Source: Alkalibacillus silvisoli
GTDB taxonomy: Bacteria > Bacillota > Bacilli > Bacillales > Alkalibacillaceae
DNA length: 64,000 nt
NCBI RefSeq assembly: GCF_039521975.1
Contig: NZ_BAAACZ010000018.1
Location: 124,001 to 188,000, forward strand
Direction: 5' to 3'
The notes under the pieces are model-generated. The model saw nothing but the letters and a program-made list of their open reading frames with translations, did no database searches and was not told the DNA's origin. Position numbers and translations under genes: made by a program. Each line of letters opens with the position of its first letter. Within the stretch, counting starts at the first letter, position 1. Shown here piece by piece: positions 25,135 to 33,960 of this stretch.

Positions 25135-25792
25135 AAATGTAACAAAATCCTATCAAATAAATAAGGAAAATGTGCACGTGTTAAAAGGGATTGATTTTGA
25201 AGTTGCATCAGGTGATTGGCTGACGATCACTGGACCGTCCGGCTCAGGAAAGACAACGCTATTGAAAGTCTTATCTGGCATTGAACAACCTGATGAAGGG
25301 TCTATTATGATTGGTGATTTTCATATTTCTGAAGGGGAAGAAGAGGAAAAAAGAAATTTCCGAAGAAGCAATATAGGCTATATATTTCAAGATTTTAAGT
25401 TATTTGAGCAGTTTAACTTATTATTAAATGTGATGATACCTTTATTGCCGTATGAGAAGAAGGAACAGATTGAGAAAAATGCAAAGGAAATTCTGGGCAA
25501 AGTAAATCTTTCACATCGAGAGAAGCATCAGCCGGCTTTGGTATCAGGTGGAGAAAAACAACGAACAGCGATTGCAAGATCCTTAATCAATCGGCCTAAC
25601 ATATTGCTTTGTGATGAACCAACGGGAAATTTAGATGTAGAAAGCAGAAATCATGTTATGTCTATACTCAAAGACCTTCAAAAAGAAGGGATCACAATTA
25701 TTCTTGTAACCCATGATACAGAGTTAAGCACTTACGGAGACCATTTGTTTGAAATGCGAGACGGACTGTTAACAAGAAAGCAATACTCTTAA
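25118..25792 (+). CDS. ABC transporter ATPase (MacB/LolD type)
   Basis: About 224 residues with GPSGSGKTT (Walker A), FQDFKLFEQFNLLLNV (Q-loop), VSGGEKQRTAIARSL (signature), LLCDEPTGNLD (Walker B) and VTHDTELS (switch His). ATG codons at 25112 and 25118 are both inside the permease end; GAGGGG is nine bases from 25118. It energises the FtsX-like permease. Confidence 0.9.
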   Translation: MLIKIKNVTKSYQINKENVHVLKGIDFEVASGDWLTITGPSGSGKTTLLKVLSGIEQPDEGSIMIGDFHISEGEEEEKRNFRRSNIGYIFQDFKLFEQFNLLLNVMIPLLPYEKKEQIEKNAKEILGKVNLSHREKHQPALVSGGEKQRTAIARSLINRPNILLCDEPTGNLDVESRNHVMSILKDLQKEGITIILVTHDTELSTYGDHLFEMRDGLLTRKQYS

Positions 25793-25810
25793 TATTTGAA
25801 GCGGAACGTT

Positions 25811-25851
25811 AAAGTAATCACTTCTTAGCTCGTTTGAGGTGATTACTTTTT
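25811..25851 (+). terminator. Rho-independent terminator of the ABC operon
   Basis: Stem AAAGTAATCAC/GTGATTACTTT followed by TTTATT. Confidence 0.85.
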
Positions 25852-25957
25852 ATTGTGTGCTAAGCATGGCAACGATCTATGGGGTGAATGTTCACTGCTA
25901 AGTACACATCAACCAACCGCTAGAGAAACACAAGGTAAAGCCTAAGGGAAGTGTGTA

Positions 25958-26557
25958 TCAAACACGCGTCGTATACGGCTTAATGCTAAGAAAAATCTTT
26001 TGATAAATCGGACTTTGAACCAAAGTAAAAATAAACGTGAAGACAAAGACAGGCCCACCTAAAACTAATCCAATTAAAAGCACACACGACTCAACGTAAA
26101 TACGAATCCTTTGAATCGATTTACCGGTTAAATCAGCGATTGAAAGCATGAAGCCATCACGAGGGCCAAGCCCTATTTGTGCAGCAGAATAGGTTCCGCC
26201 TCCAACGCCCATCGCGACGATCGCTAACAGCATAATAGCGATATCCTCAACTAACGAACTTCCAACAGGGAACCATTGTAAGTATAGAAATAGATCCACA
26301 AATACACCGACTAAAAAGGCGTTAAGGAATGTCCCGACGTTGATGTATTGGCGTCTTGTGAAAAATGTAAAAATCATAATAATGAGGCCAATGATGATTG
26401 TCCACGTTCCAACCGTTAACCCTATTAAGTCAAAAAGAGCAAGGCTTAATACATCCCAAGGGTGAATCCCAAGGTATTGCACTTGAATGGCAAGTGATAT
26501 GCCGTATGCAAATATAACTAAACCGGTGAAGAAGATGATCAATTGTTTATAAATCAT
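25958..26557 (-). CDS. YczE/YitT-type integral membrane protein
   Basis: 199 residues, five to six membrane helices. Conserved family motifs LGIHPWDVLSLAL and GGGTYSAAQIGLGPRDGFMLSI mark the YczE family; B. subtilis YczE affects surfactin production post-transcriptionally. Start at the fourth in-frame residue (26557), nine bases after AAAAAGGG; ATG 26566 abuts the site. Monocistronic. Confidence 0.83.
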   Translation of the reverse strand: MIYKQLIIFFTGLVIFAYGISLAIQVQYLGIHPWDVLSLALFDLIGLTVGTWTIIIGLIIMIFTFFTRRQYINVGTFLNAFLVGVFVDLFLYLQWFPVGSSLVEDIAIMLLAIVAMGVGGGTYSAAQIGLGPRDGFMLSIADLTGKSIQRIRIYVESCVLLIGLVLGGPVFVFTFIFTLVQSPIYQKIFLSIKPYTTRV

Positions 26558-26678
26558 ATGGAACATCCCTTTTTGCTTTTTATAAATAAATTATATTGTA
26601 ACACGGAATACTGACTGGTGATATATGGAATTTAGTATGCTAAAATAGTAAGTAGAACAAGTCGAATGGAGTGTTTGG

Positions 26679-27341
26679 ATGGCAGTCGTGACAGTTGATT
26701 TTGATGGTACGTTGTATCAAGGTAACTCATTTAAAGTGATGTTTCAAGTTGCTAATAAAGAGTATGGTGTAAAAGAGTGGGCTGTAGTTAGCGCTGGGTT
26801 AGTTAAGAGTGTGTTCGTCGGAATTTTTAAAGGGAAAGAGGCGTTTAAGCACCAGTTTTTCCATGGTTTTGTGAAGTCGTTTAAAGGAAAGACGCAAGAA
26901 GATTTAGCGTCGTTTTTTGATGAGTTAGCTCGTGGAGATCTAGAGAAAGTCAATCGTGAGTTAGTGGACAAGATTAAGCGTCACCAAGCAGACGGTGATG
27001 ACATTGTTATCTTATCAGGTGCATTAATGCCTTTTTTAAACGCGTTTGTTCGTGAAGTCGGGTTAGAAAACGTCTCGACGATTGGTACGCAACTTGTTTT
27101 CGATGATGAAGGTGTTTGTGTTGGTAAGATGGGACGTATAGTAAACGGAGATGAAAAAGTTAATCAACTGCGTGCTTGGCTTAGGAGGAATGAGAAGGAT
27201 GAGCAATCTGAAACGCTTTATGCCTATGCTGATAGCGAATCAGACGCGCCGTTATTAGATCTCGTTGATTACCCAATCGTCGTGAATCCTGATGAAAATA
27301 TGGCGAAGTTAGCGACGCAAAAAAGCTGGCCGGTATTTTAA
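26679..27341 (+). CDS. HAD-superfamily IB phosphatase
   Basis: 220 residues: nucleophile motif VTVDFDGTL (Asp7, Asp9), motif II VILSGAL, Lys in GDEKVNQL and motif IV YADSESDAPLL. A helical cap between motifs I and II (residues ~17-95) is typical of phosphoserine-phosphatase-like HAD-IB enzymes. Substrate not predictable. Confidence 0.82.
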   Translation: MAVVTVDFDGTLYQGNSFKVMFQVANKEYGVKEWAVVSAGLVKSVFVGIFKGKEAFKHQFFHGFVKSFKGKTQEDLASFFDELARGDLEKVNRELVDKIKRHQADGDDIVILSGALMPFLNAFVREVGLENVSTIGTQLVFDDEGVCVGKMGRIVNGDEKVNQLRAWLRRNEKDEQSETLYAYADSESDAPLLDLVDYPIVVNPDENMAKLATQKSWPVF

Positions 27342-27343
27342 AG

Positions 27344-27368
27344 GAGTTCAAATAGTGGACTCTTTTTT
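27344..27368 (+). terminator. Rho-independent terminator
   Basis: GAGTTCA/TGGACTC stem (one G-T pair) followed by TTTTTT just after the HAD gene. Confidence 0.78.
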
Positions 27369-27460
27369 CATTTAGGATAGGTTAACCGTTTTAGTATGTT
27401 TGAAAATGTCGATATTTTTGGAAAGAAAAGTAAAAGAAAACCCTTCATTTTTTAGTTGTT

Positions 27461-28135
27461 ATGCAATATATTGGATTTATGGGAACTCAAAATTCATTTA
27501 AAACAATTCAACGTCAATCATTAAGAGAACAAGTTTATCATCAACTTAAAACAGCTATTATTCGATTGGATTTAGAACCCGGTCAAAAGGTAAAGGATCA
27601 AGAATTGGCAGAGAAATTCCAAGTTAGTCGAACACCTGTAAGAGAAGCTTTAAGACGTTTAGAAGATGAGGGATTAGTAGTTACAAGCCCAGGATCATTT
27701 ACCCGCGTAGCTGAAATTCACGAAGAGGAGGTGAAACAAGCAACTCTTGTGGTTGCCACGTTACACGCACTAGCAGCTCGTGAAGCGTGTTATTACTTGC
27801 GAGAGCAAGATTTATTAGAGTTACGTCAGATTAATCATAGGCTAGAATTTAGCCTTAGAGAAAATGATTTAATCAGTGCTGTTGAGTGTGATGATCAATT
27901 CCACAATGTTTTCTTGGAACAATCTCGTAATGATGAAATTATTAGAGCTCTAGAACCTGTTGAGCCCAAAATTCGCCGTTTAGAATTTGCGAAGTTTAAT
28001 TCAGTTGAAGGTATTTACTCAGTGAGTGATCATGAACTAATAATAGAAGCTAGCAATCACCAAAATTTAAACAAAGTATCAGACCTCGTTAAACAAAATT
28101 GGATGAGTTTGTTTGAGTTGTTAACTCAAAAATAG
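27461..28135 (+). CDS. GntR-family regulator, FCD (FadR) subgroup
   Basis: 224 residues. N-terminal winged helix (LREQVYHQLKTAIIRLDLEPG, QVSRTPVREALRRLEDEGLV) and an all-helical FCD domain with the metal/ligand-binding D-x-x-F-H (DDQFHNVFLEQS) and a later His (SDHELIIEA). Neither in-frame ATG (27461 or 27479) has a good ribosome site, so the start is uncertain. It precedes an SHMT-like enzyme by 14 bases, which it probably regulates in response to a carboxylate. Confidence 0.83.
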   Translation: MQYIGFMGTQNSFKTIQRQSLREQVYHQLKTAIIRLDLEPGQKVKDQELAEKFQVSRTPVREALRRLEDEGLVVTSPGSFTRVAEIHEEEVKQATLVVATLHALAAREACYYLREQDLLELRQINHRLEFSLRENDLISAVECDDQFHNVFLEQSRNDEIIRALEPVEPKIRRLEFAKFNSVEGIYSVSDHELIIEASNHQNLNKVSDLVKQNWMSLFELLTQK

Positions 28136-28149
28136 GAGGTTTGTAAAAG

Positions 28150-29487
28150 ATGAGTGTGACAGAAAGAAGCAAGGAAGTGCATGATATCAATGTTTTGGAG
28201 TGGGCAAAGAATACGATTGATAATGTGCCGTCTCAACGTCTTGTTATTGATGAAGTATTAAATTCAGTAAGGAGAAATGAAATTTGGCGTGGTAAAGAGT
28301 GTTTGAACTTATTAGCGCCTGAAGCGCCTACTAGTCCGATAGTTCGTGACTTATTATCATCTGAAGTCGGTACGAGAGCAGCTGAAGGGAATATAGGAAG
28401 GTTAGAACGTTGGTTTGCTGGTACACAATATATTGATGAAATTGAAGCACTTTGTATGGAGTTACTAAAAAAAGCATTTGGAGTAAACTATGCTGATCAT
28501 AGATTAGTTGCTAGCATGGTAGGGAATATGACAGTTTATTCTGCGTTAGCTGAACCTGGTGATCATATTATGAGTCTTACTCAACCATTTGGTGGGCACT
28601 CTAGTAACCGTTATGATGGGCCTGCTGGTGTTCGTGGACTCAATATTCATGATATACCAATGGATGATAAGAACTTGACAGTAGATTTGGCCGCCTTTGA
28701 AAAAGTTGCTCGTGAGGTTAAACCGAAGTTAGTCTCACTAGGCGCTTCGATGACTTTATTCCCATTGCCAGTTAAAGAGATTTCAGAGATTGTAAACCAA
28801 TGGGGAGGAAAAGTTTTCTTTGATGGAGCTCATCAATTAGGGTTAATTGGGGCTGGTTTGTTTCAAGACCCTCTTAAGGAAGGTGCTGACATTGTAACAG
28901 GTTCTGCTGGAAAAACATTTAGTGGTCCACAAAGTGGAATTATTTTATGGAATGACCCAGAATTAACTGAGCCGGTAACAGAATCAATCTTTCCTACTCT
29001 TGCAGCTACTCATCAAGTGAATCGTGTAGCGGCATTAGCAATAGCAGCAGCAGAATTTTTAGCTTTTGGTGAAGAGTACATGACTCAAATTGTAAAAAAT
29101 GCAAAGGCATTAGCTCAAGCTCTTGAAAATGAAGGTGTTTCGGTTATGGGTGGGCATAAAGGTTATACAGAGACTCATCAAGTAATTGCAGATGTCAGTA
29201 GTTTTGGTGGCGGCTATGATGTAGCCAACAAATTAGCTGAGGCTAATATAATAGTCAATAAAAACCTGATTCCAAAAGACAGACCGGAAGATTGGGATAA
29301 ACCAAGTGGCTTAAGGATTGGAACAACAGAAGTAACCCGTTTAGGGATGAAGGAAAAGGAAATGGCGGATATTGCTAAGTTAATCGCCGATGTGATTAAA
29401 GGTGAACAACCAACTAATAAAGTTCAAAGGAAAGTTGTAAATATGAGGTACTCTTTTCAAAGATTATATTATTGTTATTCGTTATAA
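28150..29487 (+). CDS. Serine hydroxymethyltransferase-like PLP enzyme with altered active site
   Basis: 445 residues of the SHMT fold: LNLLAPEAPTSPIVRDLLSS, EGNIGRLERWFAGTQYIDEIE, FFDGAHQLGLIGAG and the PLP-lysine block TGSAGKTFSGPQSG. True GlyA has YAEGYPGxRYYGG and TTTTHKTLRGPRGG at these places; here the conserved Tyr, His and Thr residues are changed while the PLP Lys is kept. It is therefore a paralogue, perhaps an aldolase or a hydroxymethyltransferase for an unusual substrate. AGGAGG is well placed and the GntR gene is directly upstream. A hairpin follows. The substrate cannot be named. Confidence 0.8.
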   Translation: MSVTERSKEVHDINVLEWAKNTIDNVPSQRLVIDEVLNSVRRNEIWRGKECLNLLAPEAPTSPIVRDLLSSEVGTRAAEGNIGRLERWFAGTQYIDEIEALCMELLKKAFGVNYADHRLVASMVGNMTVYSALAEPGDHIMSLTQPFGGHSSNRYDGPAGVRGLNIHDIPMDDKNLTVDLAAFEKVAREVKPKLVSLGASMTLFPLPVKEISEIVNQWGGKVFFDGAHQLGLIGAGLFQDPLKEGADIVTGSAGKTFSGPQSGIILWNDPELTEPVTESIFPTLAATHQVNRVAALAIAAAEFLAFGEEYMTQIVKNAKALAQALENEGVSVMGGHKGYTETHQVIADVSSFGGGYDVANKLAEANIIVNKNLIPKDRPEDWDKPSGLRIGTTEVTRLGMKEKEMADIAKLIADVIKGEQPTNKVQRKVVNMRYSFQRLYYCYSL

Positions 29488-29578
29488 TAAATATAGTCTA
29501 AATATAAAATAAATAGGCGTTAAAATTAAGTTGTAAGTAAGAAACAGACTGATTTGAAATGATCTCAACCTGCTACTT

Positions 29579-29612
29579 AAAAGGTTTTTCCTAAGAGAGG
29601 AAAACCTTTTGT
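29579..29612 (+). terminator. Terminator after the SHMT-like gene
   Basis: Stem AAAAGGTTTTTCC/GGAAAACCTTTT; a short T-run ends inside the stem. Confidence 0.7.
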
Positions 29613-29726
29613 AGGTGTAATAAATCTCATGCTATTTGCATATTTCATGATATTATGGCTAGTTTAGTAAGTAAGACACTAGAAATTATGAATCTCTTTG
29701 TAGTTTGGATTTAGTGGAGGAAGTTT

Positions 29727-30341
29727 ATGAGTATTTATAGATGGATTATTGGTAGTTTACTAGCTATATTGTTAAGTTTCGTTGTGTTTTTTGGTGTCGT
29801 TATTTATTTAGATCAGACAGAATCTAACGATGTTGAAGCTGAAGAAGATGAAGAGACGTTGGAAGTTGAGCAAAATGTTGGCAGAGAAGAAGAAATAGAA
29901 GACGAGGTTGAAGGAGAAGGAGAAGCCCCAGATGTGGAGCTTAATCCATTTGGCGATTCAGTTAGTCAATCAGAGCTCACTTACGCCCAAGTACGTGACT
30001 ATATTCATAAAATGTCTCACCAAAAAGTTGAAGCAAGTGTAAAAAGGGGTTTCTATCTAATAACTGATGAGCGGATTGAATGGTTAATTCAAGGGATTGA
30101 GCGTTCACAAGATGAATTAGGTGAAGATGCAGGGGTCTATCTTGATATTTTGACGCGCTTTAAAGAAGGCGACTTTTCAAGAGCGGATGAAGACCATAAC
30201 ACGATTTGGAGAATGCAAAATGGAGAGATCGGCAAGGCAACTGGGGTCTTAAGTGAAGAGGAAGAACAAGCTTATATAGAAGCGCATATAGAAGAAGATG
30301 AAGCAGCTTACGATGACTATCGCAGTATGCATTTGGAATAA
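29727..30341 (+). CDS. DUF6241-type membrane-anchored protein
   Basis: 204 residues: an N-terminal membrane anchor (residues ~7-28), a ~50-residue acidic linker, then a domain with YIHKMSHQKVEASVKRGFYLITDERIEWL and DHNTIWRMQNGEIGKATGVLS blocks typical of DUF6241. TGGAGGAAG precedes the ATG. Exposed outside the membrane; function unknown. Confidence 0.7.
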   Translation: MSIYRWIIGSLLAILLSFVVFFGVVIYLDQTESNDVEAEEDEETLEVEQNVGREEEIEDEVEGEGEAPDVELNPFGDSVSQSELTYAQVRDYIHKMSHQKVEASVKRGFYLITDERIEWLIQGIERSQDELGEDAGVYLDILTRFKEGDFSRADEDHNTIWRMQNGEIGKATGVLSEEEEQAYIEAHIEEDEAAYDDYRSMHLE

Positions 30342-30360
30342 AGTGGTTAACCTCAAATGA

Positions 30361-30397
30361 AATCGCCTGATTATTTTAGAATCAGGCGATTTTTTTA
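30361..30397 (+). terminator. Rho-independent terminator
   Basis: Perfect 12-bp stem AATCGCCTGATT/AATCAGGCGATT followed by TTTTTTAA. Confidence 0.92.
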
Positions 30398-30404
30398 ATA
30401 ATCA

Positions 30405-30434
30405 GGCGAACGCCTAATTAATTAAGCGTTCGCC
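30405..30434. repeat. Second palindromic hairpin beside the terminator
   Basis: GGCGAACGC pairs with GCGTTCGCC. A very similar hairpin (TAGGCGAACGTC/GACGTTCGCCTA) lies at 53217-53249, so this may be a mobile or spreading palindrome family. Confidence 0.6.
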
Positions 30435-30482
30435 CGATTCCGCTCCTGCTCTTTAGCCCCCGAACCACACCCCACACACAAA

Positions 30483-30569
30483 ATGAAAAAAATATTTCAT
30501 TTTACTTGAAATAACCTGCATTATGAAATAAAATCATCATATAGATAATTATATGAAATAAATATTTCA
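30483..30569 (+). promoter_or_regulatory. Promoter bracketed by two palindromic operators
   Basis: Promoter TTGAAA (30506-30511), 17-bp spacer, TAAAAT (30529-30534). Palindrome 1 (30483-30500) pairs ATGAAA with TTTCAT; palindrome 2 (30554-30569) pairs TGAAAT with ATTTCA; half-sites TGAAATAA also lie in the promoter. Centres are 70 bp apart. The encoded RpiR regulator, second gene of this operon, is the natural ligand; TGAAA/TTTCA palindromes are common for that family. Confidence 0.7.
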
Positions 30570-30586
30570 CAAAAGGTGTGTGGAAA

Positions 30587-31963
30587 ATGAGTGCACATGT
30601 TATTAGAGAAATGAATTTTGAAGATAAGGTAAGTGGGTCAGCGAGGGCTTATGAGCAAGCCAAATCAGTGATTCCAGGTGGGGTGACGGCTAATATTAAA
30701 CACTTCGCACCTCATCCAATTGTTATGGACCGAGCATCTGGAAGTCAGTTAATAGACATTGATGGTAACGAGTATATTGATTATTTATTATGTTATGGTG
30801 CCTTAATTTTAGGGCATGGTCATCCAAGGGTGAAAGAAGCGGTTTATAAACAAATGGAGCAGTGTGGTTCTTTTGTATTTGGTGCGCCGCATAATTTAGA
30901 GTATCAAATGGCGCAAAAGTTAGTCGACTTGTTTCCAGGTATGGATCAGATTCGCTTTACAAACTCTGGTTTAGAGGCGACTTTGCTTAGTATTCGTTTG
31001 GCTGAGGCTTACACAGGAAAGCATAAAGTGGCTAAATTCGAGGGTCATTACCACGGTGGATATGATCAAATGTTAGTCAGTATTAATCCGGACCTTAATG
31101 GTGCTGGTGAACCAACAAGTCCGAATTCAGTAGCGGAGTCTAGTGGTATGTCTGATTATTACCTAGAACATACAGTCGTTTTACCTTTTAATGACCTAGA
31201 AGCTACTGAGAAAATTTTAAGAGCAAAGCAAGATGAAATCTCTGCTGTTATTTTAGAGCCTGTTCAAGGTGGGTTTATTTCGGCTGATGAATCATTCATA
31301 AAAGGATTAAGGCAGATTACTTCTGAATTAGGGATTATATTAATCTTTGATGAAGTGAAAACTGGTTTTCGCTTAACGGTTGGTGGTGCTCAGTCGTTAT
31401 ATGGTGTTGAACCTGACCTAACAGCATTAGGTAAGGTGTTAGGTGGTGGTTTCCCTGTTGGAGCGTTAGGTGGTAAGATTGAAATAATGGATCTTATGTC
31501 ACCTGAAAAGGGTCAGGATATTTTAACATCTGGCGGTAATCAACAAGCGACAGATCGTGCATTGTTTCATAGTGGGACCTATAATGGTCATCCAACAGTA
31601 TTGGCAGCAGGACTTGCAACGATTGAAGTATTAGAGGATCCGCTTACGATGAAAGGATTGCTTCAACAAACAGAGCTTTTAAGAAACGAGTTAGAAAATC
31701 TATATCACCGCCATTCAATTACGATGCAAACCATTGGCATGGGGAGTATTTTTAATATAGTATTTACAGATGAAAAAGTGAAAAACTATCGCGATTTAAG
31801 TAAAGCTGATTTAGATTTCCGTAAAAGGATAGACTATGAACTGTTGGATTTAGGCATTTATACGAAACCTGGTAATCGTTATTCGATCAGTACCGTTCAT
31901 AGTGAAGCAGACATTAAAGCTACTATTGACGCACATCAACAAGCAATTAAGCGACTGAAATAG
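30587..31963 (+). CDS. Class III aminotransferase, glutamate-1-semialdehyde-aminomutase-like
   Basis: 458 residues. SVIPGGVTANIKHF, FTNSGLEATLLSIRLA, YHGGYDQM, LIFDEVKTGFRL and LTALGKVLGGGFPVGALGG (PLP Lys) are HemL-like. However, the operon partner is an RpiR/SIS regulator rather than heme genes, so a catabolic transaminase or aminomutase is more likely than tetrapyrrole synthesis. GTG 30578 is in frame, but AAAGGTGTG favours ATG 30587. Regulation by the palindromes upstream is likely. Confidence 0.83.
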   Translation: MSAHVIREMNFEDKVSGSARAYEQAKSVIPGGVTANIKHFAPHPIVMDRASGSQLIDIDGNEYIDYLLCYGALILGHGHPRVKEAVYKQMEQCGSFVFGAPHNLEYQMAQKLVDLFPGMDQIRFTNSGLEATLLSIRLAEAYTGKHKVAKFEGHYHGGYDQMLVSINPDLNGAGEPTSPNSVAESSGMSDYYLEHTVVLPFNDLEATEKILRAKQDEISAVILEPVQGGFISADESFIKGLRQITSELGIILIFDEVKTGFRLTVGGAQSLYGVEPDLTALGKVLGGGFPVGALGGKIEIMDLMSPEKGQDILTSGGNQQATDRALFHSGTYNGHPTVLAAGLATIEVLEDPLTMKGLLQQTELLRNELENLYHRHSITMQTIGMGSIFNIVFTDEKVKNYRDLSKADLDFRKRIDYELLDLGIYTKPGNRYSISTVHSEADIKATIDAHQQAIKRLK

Positions 31964-31984
31964 ATTGATAGGGATGGTGTTTAT

Positions 31985-32848
31985 ATGGCAGATTTATATC
32001 AGGTGATTACTGATAAACTTCCAAATATGAGTAAATCTCAACGTGAAATAGCAAGGTATGTGTTAGGTCATATGAACTCTGTTCCTTTCTTAAAAGTTGG
32101 CGAGCTGGCAAAACAAGTAGGAGTTGGCGAAGCGACGGTGTATCGTTTCGCCACTTATTTAGGTTACAGTGGGTACCCTGAGTTTCAAAAGGCATTACAA
32201 GAAGCGATGAAAAAACAGCTAACGACTGTGGAGCAATTAAAGCTTTCTGAGGATATTTATGATGAAGAAGACCAAGCCACGTTAGATATGTTTGAAGAAG
32301 ATGTTGAAAGAATTAGAGAAATGACACAACAGTTAAGTATGGCAGATTTTAATCAAGCTGTTGATTTAATCGTGAATGCGAAACGTATATTCATTGTAGC
32401 TAATCGGAGTGCTGTGTCCCTTGGGTCTTTCTTGGAGTTTTATTTTGATGTCATGTTAGAGAACGCAGAGTTAATTCGCAATCCACATGGTGTTTCTGAG
32501 AAGTTATTCCGGATTGATGAAGATGATGTCGTCATTGGTTTAAGTTTTGCTCGATATACCAAAAATACAGTCGAAGCGCTATCCTTTGCTAAAGATCGCG
32601 GAACGAAAGTCGTTGCAATTACAGACAATAAATTATCCCCCCTCGTTCCATATGCGGATATATCTTTGACTGCTAGAAGTGACATGTCATCATTGATTGA
32701 TTCATTTGTTGCGCCACTCAGTTTAATAAATGCACTAATAACAGCAGTGGGGCGGCGTAAACGTAAAGAGATTGAGCAGCATTTAGAAGAGTTAGAAGGC
32801 GTTTGGGATCGTTTTAATATTTTTAGTGATGAGTCAGGTCATAAATGA
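31985..32848 (+). CDS. RpiR-family regulator with SIS domain
   Basis: 287 residues: N-terminal HTH_6 (MSKSQREIARYVLGHM, VGVGEATVYRFATYLGYSGYPEFQ) and a C-terminal SIS sugar-phosphate-isomerase domain (KRIFIVANRSAVSLGSFLEF, DVVIGLSFARYTKNTVEAL, VVAITDNKLSPLV). It follows the aminotransferase by 21 bases and should bind the palindromes at 30483-30569. SIS ligands are usually phosphosugars, though some RpiR proteins sense other small molecules. Confidence 0.88.
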   Translation: MADLYQVITDKLPNMSKSQREIARYVLGHMNSVPFLKVGELAKQVGVGEATVYRFATYLGYSGYPEFQKALQEAMKKQLTTVEQLKLSEDIYDEEDQATLDMFEEDVERIREMTQQLSMADFNQAVDLIVNAKRIFIVANRSAVSLGSFLEFYFDVMLENAELIRNPHGVSEKLFRIDEDDVVIGLSFARYTKNTVEALSFAKDRGTKVVAITDNKLSPLVPYADISLTARSDMSSLIDSFVAPLSLINALITAVGRRKRKEIEQHLEELEGVWDRFNIFSDESGHK

Positions 32849-32884
32849 GGAATTTAATCAATATTTCCGAGGAAATGTCGAAAT

Positions 32885-32923
32885 GAACAACCCCGCAAAC
32901 ATTTTAAGTTTGCGGGGTTGTTC
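32885..32923. terminator. Strong bidirectional terminator
   Basis: Perfect 16-bp stem GAACAACCCCGCAAAC/GTTTGCGGGGTTGTTC between convergent rpiR and the opuAC-like gene; T-runs are short. Confidence 0.8.
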
Positions 32924-32958
32924 GGTTAAACACTATATATTTAGGAGAAGTTGCTCAC

Positions 32959-33849
32959 TTATTGATTAACCCATTCATCGACAGTGTCACGGTTTTCTTC
33001 AATCCATTCTGCTGCCGACTCTTCAAAGCTAACATCGTTTTGCTCGTAGTCATACATCATGTCTTCTAAATCATCAACATCAATGCTCCATTGAGATAAG
33101 ATGTTATATGCTTCTTCATATTCTGGTTGGTCTTCAATTCCTTGGTAAGATAGCACATAAACATTGTCATACTGGAAATGACCTTGTGTATCTTCTAAGA
33201 ACTTAAGGTCGTGTTGTGAGAACATGGAATGTGGTCTCCAACCAGTGATGATGAATGGTTCTTCATCTGAAATCTTGTTGTTTAAGACACCTAACATAGC
33301 AGCTTCACTAGTTGGCGTAACTTCATAACCATCAAAATTATAGTTTTCATCTTCATATACGTCATACGTTAATTCAACAATTCCAGCACCTTCACCGATT
33401 GTGACAATCTCACCATCGAATTCGTCAGCGCGTCCTTCTAAGTCTTCGATTGTATCAGCATCAACATATTCTGGAACTACCCAACCTAATGGAACTTCTT
33501 CATAACTTGTTGCGACTTGTTGTAATGAGTCTTCATAGTCATCCCATAATGCCGCTTCTGTATAGGGTAGCCATGCATCCATAAAGAAATGGATCTCCTC
33601 ACTTTCTAAACCTTCCCAAATAACAGGCTGGTCTAGTAATGTAATTTCAACATCATAGCCAACTTCTTCTAAAATTTGCTTAGCAATTTCTGTTGGTGCT
33701 TCTGTACTTGTCCAAGATGTTTGACCGAAAACGATCTCACCTTTTTCCTCTGTTTCCTCTGCACCTTCATCTCCATTACCGTCAGTATCACCACAAGCTT
33801 GAAGTACTAACATTGTAATCATTGCTGTTACTGCAATAAACTTCTTCAT
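32959..33849 (-). CDS. Glycine-betaine/proline-betaine-type ABC substrate-binding lipoprotein
   Basis: About 296 residues, lipoprotein signal LVLQACG, then an OpuAC domain: VFGQTSWTSTEAPTEIAKQIL, FFMDAWLPYTEAALW, PLGWVVPEYV and FIITGWRPHSMF. The Trp/Tyr residues in these blocks form the aromatic cage for quaternary amines in the family. No permease or ATPase gene is in the window, so it is an orphan binding protein here. AAAGGGAG lies before both TTG 33858 and ATG 33849; I use the ATG. Confidence 0.85.
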   Translation of the reverse strand: MKKFIAVTAMITMLVLQACGDTDGNGDEGAEETEEKGEIVFGQTSWTSTEAPTEIAKQILEEVGYDVEITLLDQPVIWEGLESEEIHFFMDAWLPYTEAALWDDYEDSLQQVATSYEEVPLGWVVPEYVDADTIEDLEGRADEFDGEIVTIGEGAGIVELTYDVYEDENYNFDGYEVTPTSEAAMLGVLNNKISDEEPFIITGWRPHSMFSQHDLKFLEDTQGHFQYDNVYVLSYQGIEDQPEYEEAYNILSQWSIDVDDLEDMMYDYEQNDVSFEESAAEWIEENRDTVDEWVNQ

Positions 33850-33960
33850 GTTTATCAAAAACTCCCTTTCTGTTAATAAGATTAAGTGATTGTCTAGTGA
33901 TTTAACTAAGTGATTGTTTTATTTATCTAGAACTAACTTTCATCTGAAGCGGTTAGATGA

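Noticed and set aside
30587..31963. Heme-synthesis hemL
   Set aside because: Sequence blocks are HemL-like, but the RpiR partner and operators argue for a separate class III aminotransferase; no tetrapyrrole genes are near.
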